DNA from: Helianthus annuus | Lineage: Eukaryota > Streptophyta > Magnoliopsida > Asterales > Asteraceae | Reading direction: 5' to 3' | Assembly: GCF_002127325.2 (NCBI RefSeq) | Contig: NC_035435.2 | Location: 121,887,127 to 121,951,126, forward strand | Length of the DNA stretch: 64,000 nucleotides | Shown here: positions 22,994 through 33,003 of the stretch, in pieces | Layout of the letters: every line of letters starts with the position of its first letter | How positions within the stretch are numbered: position 1 is the first letter of the stretch | Program-made: the position numbers and the translations under genes | The notes under the pieces: model-generated | The model's database searches: none | Seen by the model: only the letters and a program-made list of their open reading frames with translations | Told to the model about the DNA's origin: nothing

Positions 22994-23795
22994 ACTTGTT
23001 CTCGCCGAAGTGCCAGCCGAACGGGTTGCCGGCCGATCGAACGACCGTCCAATCGACCGACCTGAAAAGTAGAGACACTTCAATGTTTTCAAAATGCTAC
23101 AACAAAAACTTCAAAAGTCAAACCATCATGCACCAACACATCCTTCTCAAAGGAAGAAACAATCCACTCGAACGGCCCTCCGAGCGGACAGCCGTCCGAA
23201 CGGACTATCAACTGCACGATCAGCTGTCCGATCGGACTACCATCCGATCGACCAACTGTTCGAACCACCAACACTTGCTCTCGTTTTACGAGTTACTTAT
23301 CGTTATGCTATCAAACTATTCAGGCTAACCTTACTCTCAAGCGCTCCCTTCGATCCATCAACCGTTGTGAGTATACTCGAACCCTTTTTGCTTTCGCTCT
23401 TTTGGGTGTTACATACGTTACTTATCCTAAATCACATCGAACACACTACACAATACTTTTAAATGCTAACCGTTACCGCATGTTATACGTGACTTAATGA
23501 ATGCTTGTTTGTTATGTTTACACATGGAATGTTGTCTACCTGCCTTAGCAACGACAGTATTATAGTTTGGACTCAGCACCAGTTCACACGATGGTTGTTA
23601 AGGACAATTATTTGCATGGATTACAGTGGTGATCATGTATTACGAACTGCCTTGGGCAGACAACCCGCAGTCATTGGTATCGATAGGTTCATGTCGATAA
23701 CTAACATGCTTCGTTTTCCTCTGTGTACGTGCTGGTTACGCGTAAACTATTTCGAACTCTATATGCTATTATCAAACTTGTATACTCGCCTTTAC
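22994..23795 (+). mobile_element. chromovirus-like LTR, left part (split by a later insertion)
   Basis: This stretch continues at 29750 after the minus-strand SIRE insertion; the reunited sequence ends in GGGGTGTGACA at 30050, the typical 3' end of a chromovirus LTR. It contains CpG-rich words (CCGATCGAACGACCG, CCGAACGG and CCGATCGG types, 23010-23270). The GTGAGTATACTCGAACCC near 23368 is also seen, reversed, in the LTR at 30300-31970. The left terminus could not be defined. Chance frames at 23094-23462 and 23505-23912 carry no recognisable domain. Confidence 0.55.
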
Positions 23796-23800
23796 ACTAT
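23796..23800. repeat. target-site duplication (left) of the minus-strand SIRE element
   Basis: ACTAT precedes the LTR at 23801, and the same five bases follow the other LTR at 29745-29749. Five bases is the usual length for copia integration. Confidence 0.9.
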
Positions 23801-24211
23801 TGTTGGATCGTCGTTGACCCTGAATGAGTCGATCAGAAGAGTCGTTTTCCAATTCAAAGGCGGAATCAGTGAATTAGATGCTCAAACTAAATATAATGCT
23901 TCACTTTATTGATTCTGATAATGTTTACAACCTGGAAGCAATTCGGCAGCACTTCGTTACAAGTTCCGAGCCGTTACAAATGAATCAACCATGCACCTAT
24001 TTATAGAGTTCTGGAACCGCTTATACGAACATGTCACAAAAGCGGTCCAGGTAAGTTAGTGTGGATCGCTTTTATGGACAATGTCCATATAAGCGGTCCA
24101 TCATGCTATTTAACCACTTCTTGTTTCTCGAACCTCGTGCACTGGTTATTCTAACCTATCCTATCCTATAACATGATACAAGACGAAGTCAATAGACGTA
24201 ATGCACCAACA
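23801..24211 (-). mobile_element. 3' LTR of the minus-strand SIRE element
   Basis: Read on the minus strand it starts TGTTGG and ends CCAACA. TATAAATAG (complement of 23997-24005) marks the promoter. Two AAGCGGTCC-type words lie upstream of it in U3. The polypurine tract is directly adjacent on the right. Confidence 0.95.
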
Positions 24212-24600
24212 GACTCCCCCTCGGATATTGACGAAGTCTTCAGTGAACATTCTCTGTTATGCCACTTCTTCAGTCTTTATCATCTTTGCCAACTTGTTCA
24301 GATTGTATCCATATAAGAATCCTTTAATCTTTTACTTTGATTATCTTTACAACTTCATCATCAGAAGGCTCCCCCTCTCGTCAAGCTTCCGTGCTTTTAG
24401 AGATCATCACCTTGCTTTTCAGTTACAAGCTCTTCCTATTTTACAACTTATCTTCAAACTCCCCCTTAAACTCAGCTCTTCGGGATCGTAATCTGAATCT
24501 TTCCTGTAATTCTCAAACATTCATAAGTAACAATATTTTCAAAATCATTAAACATGTTCTCTAATACACTCCCCCTATCAATAAACTCAACAGATATGGC
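24212..24600 (-). other. 3' internal end with repeated GGGGGAG tracts
   Basis: On the minus strand, purine tracts containing GGGGGAG occur at 24212-24223 (the true polypurine tract beside the LTR), about 24369-24376, 24458-24467 and 24568-24578. Another lies at 25728-25737, just after the lost pol. No coding sequence was recognised between them. The chance plus-strand frames at 24201-24832 are not supported by any domain. Confidence 0.6.
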
Positions 24601-25740
24601 AGTAAACAAGAATTCAATTCCCTCTCAGATTATCATTCAAGTTCAAATTAATGACCTTGAAGATTTTCACAACCTGTTTTTGAAAATTTTCCAAGAAATT
24701 TCAAGTTTCAAATTAATGAACTTGTTTTGTTTTCAGAAACACAATCAGCATACTAAGATTTTGAAACTCAGCAACTCAGACATCGGTTTATCGAAAATAA
24801 CACAGAAATCAAAATCTTTTTGTGTTTTCTGAAAATATAAAGCTGTAAAGAAATATATATAAACAATATTTTTGTTTGAGTATGCATCAGAGGATCATAT
24901 CAGTTTATGACAAGTCACAAGTACCGTTAGGCTTTAAATCATACTCAGAATTAAACAATTCACTTAGATTGTCGATATACTGATCCATTTAAATTTTCAT
25001 ACAAATTTCAACTGATTCAGGATACGATTTAGATGTTTTAAGACTTAAACTCATTCATGTGTCCCACCTCTTGAATATACTCCCGTATCCAGAATCCCAA
25101 TATTCAGTCTTACAGGTAAGAATACTACAATGATGTCTGTACATAAATTAGGGTATGCGAGAACTGAGGGATCTCAGGTCAGAACTTCCGTTCAGCAGAG
25201 AGATATCAGCTTCGACTTTGCAATGTGTTCCCTTTAGAGAATCTTTTCAGCTACAACAACTGATTATCAATTTTATTGTCTAATCAGCTGAGGGCTTTAT
25301 GCTATATTTCAAGCATTTTGGTGAAAGTATTAGCCAGGGACTAGGTCAGAACCACCGTTCAGCAGAAGTCCCGGAATAATACCCCAGACATCATAGAGTA
25401 TAAACACCTAGTATATCAGAATACGAGACCTTTCAAACGAGATTTCAGGGGTTACCTATATATCCAAGTAGTGTTCCCCACAAAATAAGCAAGTTTGAAT
25501 TTAGATTTATATCCCGAAAAAGCTTACTAAATGTATAAAAACCTATCGACATATCATCAGTGAGACTGCTTAATGCTATTTAATCATTACATTTCTTTAG
25601 CATACTGTAACTGTCTACTGATGTACTATCATTTCCTCTTTTTACACAACACTCAAATTTTTGAATTTTATCATGTTTTTGGCTTTTTCAAAATTTTCTA
25701 ATGTTTTTGTATTTTCTAACAATTTTTCTCCCCCTAAAAT
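24601..25740 (-). other. conserved non-coding region shared with the plus-strand SIRE element
   Basis: This is the minus-strand counterpart of 7684-8960, with the same order of landmarks, including TATATCGACAATCTA, the GGGACTTCTGCTGAA area and the AAAAACA-rich start after GGGGGAGA. It has no open reading frame of note. Confidence 0.6.
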
Positions 25741-26239
25741 GCAAAACCATTAAAGAAATTTGACAAACCGATACTGATAGCTTTGTCTCGCCATCCATTT
25801 TCTGCATCTCATGCTCTGTTTCGCAGAAAATATAACGTACCCCCATGATTTACAACCCATTGATTTTGACTGTTAGAAAACCGTTCTTCAACTTGTGAGT
25901 AATCATGTTTGTTCCGCCGTGAGGGTTTCGGCATAATCCATCACCGGTTATTCTAAGTAAACAAACATCAATCATCTCAAACATCAACCAAACAAACACA
26001 CAATCAACAAACATACAACAATCATCAAACACAACACAAATTCATACAAAACAACCAACAAACTCCCTGTCTGACCAAAACCAGGGATCTTCAACCTCTT
26101 CCCGTGCAACACTCTCACAATCTTCATCAGCATTTAGCACCTGCACATTCAAACTTTATCAAATACACAAACAATTTGTCATAAAAATTTCAAACAATAA
26201 AGATAGATGCCGATTCATGCTTCGCGATCCAGGAAGCTC
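25741..26239 (-). other. remnant between gag and 3' region where pol is missing
   Basis: Only about 500 bp separates the end of gag from the conserved 3' region. The first bases after the gag stop (minus strand) still resemble the gag-pol junction of the plus element (GGAGCTTCCTGGATCGCG versus GGGGCTTCCAAGATCCG). The rest is GTTTG-rich low-complexity DNA. The bases just before the GGGGGAG tract resemble the last codons of pol. This fits an internal deletion or replacement of pol. Confidence 0.55.
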
Positions 26240-28591
26240 CGGCAATTCCAACCACTTAATCAAACATGGTGTCCACCCAGGCCTCAGGAGCCTTGGGTGT
26301 AACCTTGATTCTAGCAACCTGAATTTTAAAATTTTCAGCCTTAAGCGGTGGAACGTTTGCATCGTAAGCAACCACATCTGAATCCTCAGAAGTTGTTTTT
26401 GGTTTCCAAATTTGTTTCTGTTTCTCATCTTTTGTCAACTCAACACTTTTCTAACAGACCACACTTGACCTTTTGGAGTACCTCTTTTGTAAAAATTTGT
26501 TTCTTTCTGAACCTTTTGAGTTTGAACAACATTTTTAGGTTTCCAAATCTTTTGAGGTTTTGTCACACCAACCGATGTTTTCCGACTCCATGATGTTCTC
26601 ACTCTGGATGTGTGAGAATTCCAGGTCTGTCTAGAATTAAACCTGTTCGGGTTTGATTTCCAATTTTGATTTGAGGCAAACGTGTTTGTTGTAAACCTCC
26701 AAGTTTGTCTCGAATCAAATCTGGTTGACCTCGGTTTCACACTCTCAGATTTCTGTGGTTCACCATCAGCAAACTTTAGATTTCCACACTTTCGTGCAAC
26801 ATGGCCAATTTGATCACATTTAAAACAAACTTTCTTTGAAACATCCTTTGCTTGTTGTTGTTTTTCTTTCATAGCCTCAAACTCTGCATTAGATTGTTTT
26901 CCAATTTTGAATTTTTCTTCTTCGGTGAAACTTTTTCCTTGAACAAAATTCATTTTTGTCTGAAAATTAGACCTTTCAGTTCTGTTTCGATTATGTTTCT
27001 TCTTATACCCCAAACCAGACTTCATGTTTTTCTTCTTAGAACCAGGTTTGTTATAAGACCCTTTGAAACCTTTACCAGCAAACTTCGACATTTCAGACTT
27101 CTCAATTTCAACCATCTTGAAAACTTTGGCAATTTTCTCTGAAATCACATTCTGAATCGGGAAAACCACATCTAAGAATAGTTTGTCCGATCCAATCATG
27201 GTATAAACCAATCCTTTTGAATCATCATTCAAACTCTTCTCGGATTTAGTATCTTTCAGATATCCATCATAAAGATTTCCTTCATCTTCATCCTGTGATT
27301 CAGACTTACCTTTTGTAGACTCATCTTTCAAAACACTATCAACCACCTTACTCACCACCTCTGAATCATCAGCATCATCAGATTTGGTGTAAGTCACATC
27401 GATACTGTCAGGTAATTGGTCAGCTATGTTCAAACCCTTTGCCACCTTTTCCTCATCATAAAAAGTATAATTGTCTCTCAATGGTGGTGGTACCTGATGA
27501 TATTCTAAACCAATACCCTTTTTACAAACATTAGTATCTTTGTTATCAGGTGTGATATTGAAAATACGTTCGAGAATGTACGAAGAGTCATGATAACTTT
27601 GAAGTTTTGTAACAATCTTTTCTTTTTCAGCCAAGACTTGTTTAAGATTAGCAATTTCATCAATACGCTTGTTCAATTCAATTTGCTTTTCTTTAAACTG
27701 GCGTTCATACAAATCTTTAGTAACTAAAGTTTCAGACAAACGTTGATCAAAACTCTTGACTTGGCTCTTCAAAGTATCATAAGCTTCTTGTACTCTCTGA
27801 CTTGATCGTTTTAAAGAATCATATTGCTTTTGTAATTCTAAAAATCTAGATTCTTTTTCAATGCAATCAACACATTTTGCAGAACATTTTTCTTTCAAAA
27901 CCATATTTTCTTTTTCAAGATTTTCACATTTTTGTGTTAATTTCTCGACTCTTGATTTCAAATTTTGTTCCGATTCAATTCTTTCTTTACATTTTTCTTT
28001 TAAAGCATTTTCTAGTTTATGCATTTCAGCAACTTTTGTTTTTAATCTATCTTCTTTTTCAGTACAGTTTTTGCATTGTTCAATGCAATCCCTGCACTTG
28101 TTTTCTTTATCCACAATCACTTCATCATTTAATGAGTCAGACAATTTTCTTACCTCAGTGATTGACGACACATCGGTTGCCTCTGTCTTCTGTATCTTTT
28201 CAATCTTCTCTTCAGCATCAATCTTTACCACAGCCTTGACTTCTTCAATCATTTTCTTCAAATCTTCTTCTTTTCTCCTCTTCATCTCTACCACCTTCGG
28301 TAGGCTTGCCGCAAAAATCTCTTTCAATTCCTTCATGAATTCCACCAAATAGTTTTTGTCAGAGAGCCTTTTTGTGTTGTAAACACCTTCACTTGGAAAC
28401 GCATTAGTTACCGCGTCAAAATCAACTTTCGCTGGATCAACCACCGGATTACCATACGGATCCAAATAACATTCCAACTCTTCACTCCACCTCTCAGCTC
28501 TCTGTGCTTCTTGAAACGGAGCATACAACTTGCCAATCTCCCATCTTGCTCTGTCTCTTCTCCACCATCTATCATGCTCTTCTTTTGCCAT
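26240..28591 (-). CDS. copia gag polyprotein (SIRE type), late frameshift
   Basis: The main frame starts at ATG 28591 (MAKEEHDRWW) and runs to 26435, giving 718 residues. A lysine/glutamate-rich region of roughly 300 residues has strong heptad character (coiled coil). It contains several Cys pairs (CRDCIEQCKNC, CVDCIEK). A CCHC zinc knuckle (CFKCDQIGHVARKC) lies near residues 588-601, followed by repeated RQTW motifs. A one-base shift near 26445 moves the last ~65 residues into another frame that ends EAWVDTMFD at about 26257. The EAWV block also ends gag in the plus-strand element, so this is the real C-terminus. Gag packages element RNA into virus-like particles in the cytoplasm (family knowledge). 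Here it may be functional apart from its tail. Confidence 0.8.
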
Positions 28592-29319
28592 GTTCTTATA
28601 TTCGTGAATTACCTGAAATTCAATGACTTATAGCAACCAAACAAACTGAATCAGTTAAAACAATATCAAGTAATTTTTGAAATACACTAATACTCGATTG
28701 TCGTGAAATAATCTTGACACTTGACTGAAATCAAATTGATCGTATGAGCGAAATCAGAATGTTCAAATAAGCGAACCAAGAACTTTGACAAATAAGCGAA
28801 TCTGAATTAGACCAAATAAGCGATCCAAATAAGCTCAAACGAGCGGACCAGAATTTGTCATATGAGCGATCCAGAAATTGTCATATGAGCGGTTCATAAA
28901 CGCGGACCAGGTGTTGTTCGTTCGAGCGGTTCAAGTATTGTTCGTTCGAGCGGTCCAAGAATGTACACTCGAGCGGTTCAAGACAGTTTTTGGAGCGGTC
29001 CAGATACAAAATTGTACAAATGAGCGGTCCTAAATTGTTCGGATGAGCGGTTCAAACACGTTTTTGGAGCGGTCCAGACTTCAAATGTACCTAAAAGCGG
29101 TCCAAACTATGTCCGAAAATGCGAACCTACATTCGAAGGCTGTTTTGTCCATTTTTAGTTCGAGTTTTAGTCTGAAAGTTTCAAGGATTTGTTATTGTCC
29201 AATAATACGCGTCCTGTGAAAAATTCGTCCGTTTTTAACCGTGGAAACTTGTCTATATTGAAAAAGAAGGTGTAGAAGACAGAAAACGGATCAAATTTGA
29301 GCTGAACTCTTCTTCCTGA
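28592..29319 (-). repeat. leader with GAGCGGTCC-type repeat array
   Basis: Between the primer-binding site and gag the leader holds about fifteen to eighteen imperfect copies of a word like GAGCGGTCCA or GAGCGGTTCA (densest 28790-29110), spaced about 20-30 bp. On the plus strand they read AAATAAGCGATCCA, CGAGCGGTTCAAG and GGAGCGGTCCAGA. The LTRs carry two related words each. The array has no open frame and probably acts, if at all, at the DNA or RNA level. Confidence 0.75.
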
Positions 29320-29331
29320 GCTCTGATACCA
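29320..29331 (-). other. primer-binding site, initiator tRNA-Met
   Basis: On the minus strand, CCAACA (LTR end) is followed by two bases and then TGGTATCAGAGC, complementary to the 3' end of initiator tRNA-Met. Confidence 0.9.
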
Positions 29332-29333
29332 CT

Positions 29334-29744
29334 TGTTGGATCGTCGTTGACCCTGAATGAGTCGATCAGAAGAGTCGTTTTCCAATTCAAAGGCGGAATC
29401 AGTGAATTAGATGCTCAAACTAAATATAATGCTTCACTTTATTGATTCTGATAATGTTTACAACCTGGAAGCAATTCGGCAGCACTTCGTTACAAGTTCC
29501 GAGCCGTTACAAATGAATCAACCATGCACCTATTTATAGAGTTCTGGAACCGCTTATACGAACATGTCACAAAAGCGGTCCAGGTAAGTTAGTGTGGATC
29601 GCTTTTATAGACAATGTCCATATAAGCGGTCCATCATGCTATTTAACCACTTCTTGTTTCTCGAACCTCGTGCACTGGTTATTCTAACCTATCCTATCCT
29701 ATAACATGATACAAGACGAAGTCAATAGACGTAATGCACCAACA
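29334..29744 (-). mobile_element. 5' LTR of the minus-strand SIRE element
   Basis: Almost identical to 23801-24211, with one visible substitution. Its TATA box is the complement of 29530-29538. It is followed by the ACTAT duplication at 29745-29749. Confidence 0.95.
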
Positions 29745-29749
29745 ACTAT

Positions 29750-30050
29750 GTGTATTGACTTTATTTTAACGTATGTGACAGGTGTTTAGGATGCTTATCT
29801 GCTAGGAAAGCGAGGCTAGAATAAGGTCCAAGAGGCCAACAAATAGTTGTCTGTACAAATGAAATCTGAGTTGTCGGAACAGAACTATTTGACTAGATTT
29901 TGTCTGTAATGATTGTACTATCTTTTATGACATGGTATGGGACATGTTGTTTTAAGTAATTGATAAATATAATTGTTATGGAAACTTCTGGACAATCTGT
30001 TTCGCTCAGTGCCACGCCCCGATGTTTCCGCCATCGGTTGGGGTGTGACA
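29750..30050 (+). mobile_element. chromovirus-like LTR, right part
   Basis: This is the continuation of 22994-23800, ending in GGGGTGTGACA. The sequence GCCACGCCCCGATGTTTCCGCC before the end resembles the CTCCCCGGCGTTTCCGCC block at the same place in the LTR at 14190-14238. No primer-binding site or gag follows, so it may be a solo LTR or a broken element. Confidence 0.6.
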
Positions 30051-30299
30051 TGTAGCACCATCACAAAATATAAATAATTGTTTATTTCATTAAGGTGTGT
30101 ATCTATGTCCACCCTAATTGTGTTTCTTCGATTATCATCTATCAACCTGCAACATCTATTAAAATATGATCAACTTAAAGTTGGCGAGTATACAAGTTTG
30201 ATACATAGCATAATAGTGAAAACATTTAATGGTGCTCATATACAACATGATAAAATGTGTAACTCATTACTAACATACTGTACAAGTGTAAGCTATATG

Positions 30300-31970
30300 T
30301 CAAACCAGAGTTTAACGCAATCGTGATTACCCAACATCGTCAAAACGAAGAGGGTGTAATGGTGTTTACTTAACAATACCACTAGAATACAGGGGGGTTA
30401 GTCCTATAGCTCTATAATTGTTAAGGTAGGCTTGCAAATTTAATGAGCATATAGGCACGTGTAAACATAGCATGCGAGATTAACAAGTATAAACAAGTCT
30501 TATGTTTAATAGTGGATAAAGTGTGATTTGTAACATGTTTAATAGTGTTGCGTGTTTTTGTATAACTGTACACGTTGCACCCAAAGTGTATAAAATGAAA
30601 AAGGGGTCGAGTATACTCACAGTTTTGCATAGGTTTCCCATGAAAACTGATAGCTGGTTAGTTGAAGATTGGTACACCGAGGTCACCCTGAAATGGGTAA
30701 ACGAAGGTATGAGTATTCTGATGGAAAAGGGTTCGGATCAGACTTCAAAATACGAAAAAGTACGAACCAAATCATGTAAAAGACCCTTCGTGCGAATGGG
30801 AGTCCCTTCGTGCGAATGACAATAGCCATTCGTGCAAATGGGAGTCCATTCGTGTGTTTGGTATGTTTAAACGAGGATTTGTGCGTAAGATTTAATTGTA
30901 AATTGTTTTAACATAATACATTATTAGTAATCGTTATACGAAATGAAAACAATAAGTAAAATAACCAAACAGTCAAGTAAGGACAACCCGGGTGTGCCGT
31001 CTCAACATAGAAGGTGTGAACAAGTGTTGGAGGCTGGATGAGGTTAACTTACTTTGTTACTAGCAAAGTAATTGGTGAACTGGAATCGAAACGGAAGTGA
31101 AATCGAAAACGAAGACATGAAAACAACCCCTTTCGTGCGAAGGGAATACCCATTCGCGCGAAGGGTGTTTCCCTTCGTGCGAAGGGTGTCAGTTTGCCCA
31201 AAAAAGATGGTTTAAATCATTCCAAACTGGTCATCTCTTGATGGAAATTACCCCTAATGCAAACCCGCAACTATGAACTGAATTGTGAGTCGGATGGGTA
31301 CCAGATTCCATCAAGCTTTATAACAGAAAATGTAAAATAAATGTTTAAAATCTCATAAATCTTTGTTTGAATCTCATTTGTGGTGAGGTTTCAACATCAG
31401 TTTGCCTAAGCAAACTCGTGAAAACCATTCGTGAGATATATTCAACCAATAGGTTTTGTAAAATGTTAAAGAAATCAAAACTAATATACAAGAAAATGTG
31501 AAGGAAATGAAGCTAAACTGTTAGAACTATTACTGAGATGGTTCTGATCGCAAAGAGAGCTTCAGAGCATTTGAGCGTAAGTTTCGGCGAATGAGAGAAT
31601 GAAATGAGTGAGGTTGGACGCTTATTATAGGTTTAGGGTGTGCTTAGGACGAGTCGAGCTTTCAGACGGATGGGAGTTTGGTGCGAGAGGGGCTTGGGCG
31701 AAAGGGCCTTTCGCACGAAGGGAGTCCTTTCGTGCGAGGGGTGTCTGCCATCCTCTCGAAGGTTCAAGTTTGTTTATCCCACGTACTTTAGCCGGTTTTC
31801 GATGTAACAAGCATAATTGTGTATTGTACAAGTATAAAACATGCATAATGGCGTATAAATCCTTGATTTTGAGTATTAACATGTAAACAAGTCTAAAATG
31901 TATAACATAATCGTGAATAAAATACATGAATTTTCATTATGATCAATAGGCTCGGATTACAATGTTGGAA
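30300..31970 (-). mobile_element. chromovirus-like LTR fragment, minus strand
   Basis: Read on the minus strand it contains TATAATAAGCG (complement of about 31617-31628), a pyrimidine-rich leader, and GTGAGTATACTCGACCCC (complement of about 30603-30620). The last is nearly the same block as in the LTR at 23368. It carries words like TTCGTGCGAAGGG at 30785-30860, 31130-31195 and 31690-31750. Neither terminus is defined. The chance frames at 31608-31886 and 30523-30819 are not supported. Confidence 0.5.
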
Positions 31971-32059
31971 CGAAATAGGGTACAACACAATTACAAGTTT
32001 CCAAAAACAGAATTACAATAATATTTTCTAAATAAGGAAAGTACAGAAATGTGAAGCGT

Positions 32060-32564
32060 TGTGTAAAAGAGGAACTTGGAGTTGCGGAGCCGGTTGACTC
32101 AAACATGGAGGGCCTTGGCAAGCAAAATCCCAACGCTAGTAGAATTACAAAAGAGATGTGTTACTGACCATGGTCATTTGTGTTTGAAATGTGGGTGACT
32201 CGATGAAACCGTGGACCATTTTTTAGTAGAGTGTCATGCGGTGAAAGAAATATGGATACTAGTTGGAATACGAACAGAAGTACCATATTTAGGTGGTTGT
32301 GGGACTGTGAAAGAGGTTGTGGATGTGGTAAATGGTCTGCATACGGCTCGATGCAAAAAGAAAGCTATAACAACAGTGATAATTGGTGCAATGTGGTCTA
32401 TATGGGGTACAAGAAAGCAAAAGGTATTTAACGGACTAAACATTTCGATGGCGAAACTGCTGGAGGAAATGAAGGAAACAACATTTCTATGGATTAAACA
32501 TCGAGCGAGATGGAAAACGTTAACCTTAGATATGTGGTTTAAATTTGATGTAAACTTATTTTAA
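32060..32564 (+). pseudogene. LINE retrotransposon 3' remnant (zf-RVT domain)
   Basis: Translation gives the C-terminal zinc-binding domain of plant LINE-type reverse transcriptases: LCLKCG, a TGA stop, then LDETVDHFLVECHAVKEIW and a tryptophan-rich tail (MWSIWGTRKQKVFNG). The spaced CxxCG...HFLxxC pattern is diagnostic (family knowledge). One in-frame TGA at about 32192 interrupts it; 32211-32564 is the open part after that. There is no upstream RT or endonuclease within reach and no clear poly(A) tail, so this is a dead 5'-truncated copy. Confidence 0.75.
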
Positions 32565-32639
32565 ATGTATTGGTATTTGGCAATGTAATTATCCTTCTGG
32601 TTGTATCTAGCTAGTGAAGGATGTGTATATTTAGTTACT

Positions 32640-33003
32640 AGCAGGCTGTCCACGTGATGTGGCGGGAGCGACACATCACATTGCGATACTCATTTTTTGT
32701 AGTTTTCTTATTCATATAATATTTATTGTAGCATTATTGTGACAGATATACATCAAAAGCGAAGTAATCTGGTAATCCATTTTCACTATGTTGTGCATTG
32801 TTTGGTTGATTCGGTTATTATCCTCTAGCGAAGCTGAAACCAAAGTCATCAATTAGTCTATTTTATTAACTAATCGGTTTTCGATTAATCACATTGGTTT
32901 ATTTGGTTAAATTGACGGTTTTCGGTTTGGTTCATTTAATTTTAGTTAATAGCAAAAACCAAACTTGGGCTAAAACTTTTGCTTAGAAATATATGAAACT
33001 TAG
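32640..33003. repeat. degenerate GGTT/AACC-rich repeat, copy 1 (left half)
   Basis: AT-rich sequence with many 'tcggttaat'-type words. It is homologous to about 38000-38215, and its continuation after the nested element (37685-37890) is homologous to about 38216-38400. The Tat-type element at 33004-37679 is therefore inserted in one of two tandem copies of a roughly 550-bp unit. The start (ACTAGCAGGC, 32637) may be the end of a Helitron, but its hairpin is weak. No gene is visible. Confidence 0.5.
32999..33003. repeat. target-site duplication (left) of the minus-strand Tat-type element
   Basis: CTTAG precedes the LTR end at 33004, and CTTAG follows the opposite LTR terminus at 37680-37684. 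The pair shows that 33004-37679 moved as one unit. Confidence 0.85.

Larger units (their letters stand above)
23801..29744 (-). mobile_element. young SIRE-type copia element with gag but no pol
   Basis: Two 411-bp LTRs (23801-24211 and 29334-29744) differ at one position that I can see (GG versus AG near 24078/29611). They are flanked by ACTAT. In minus-strand order there is the 5' LTR, a primer-binding site (29320-29331), a repeat-rich leader (28592-29319), gag (26240-28591), about 500 bp of non-coding DNA where pol should be, the conserved 3' region (24600-25740) and a polypurine tract (24212-24223). Protease, integrase, reverse transcriptase and RNase H are missing, so it must have moved with enzymes supplied by another copy, unless pol was lost after insertion. 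LTR similarity implies a recent insertion. Confidence 0.9.

Noticed and set aside
23505..23912. A 135-residue plus-strand frame spanning the LTR junction
   Set aside because: It crosses from a chromovirus LTR into a SIRE LTR and has no protein features.
26852..28352. Phe/Ser-rich plus-strand frames opposite the minus-strand gag
   Set aside because: Shadow frames of the lysine/glutamate-rich coiled-coil coding sequence on the other strand.
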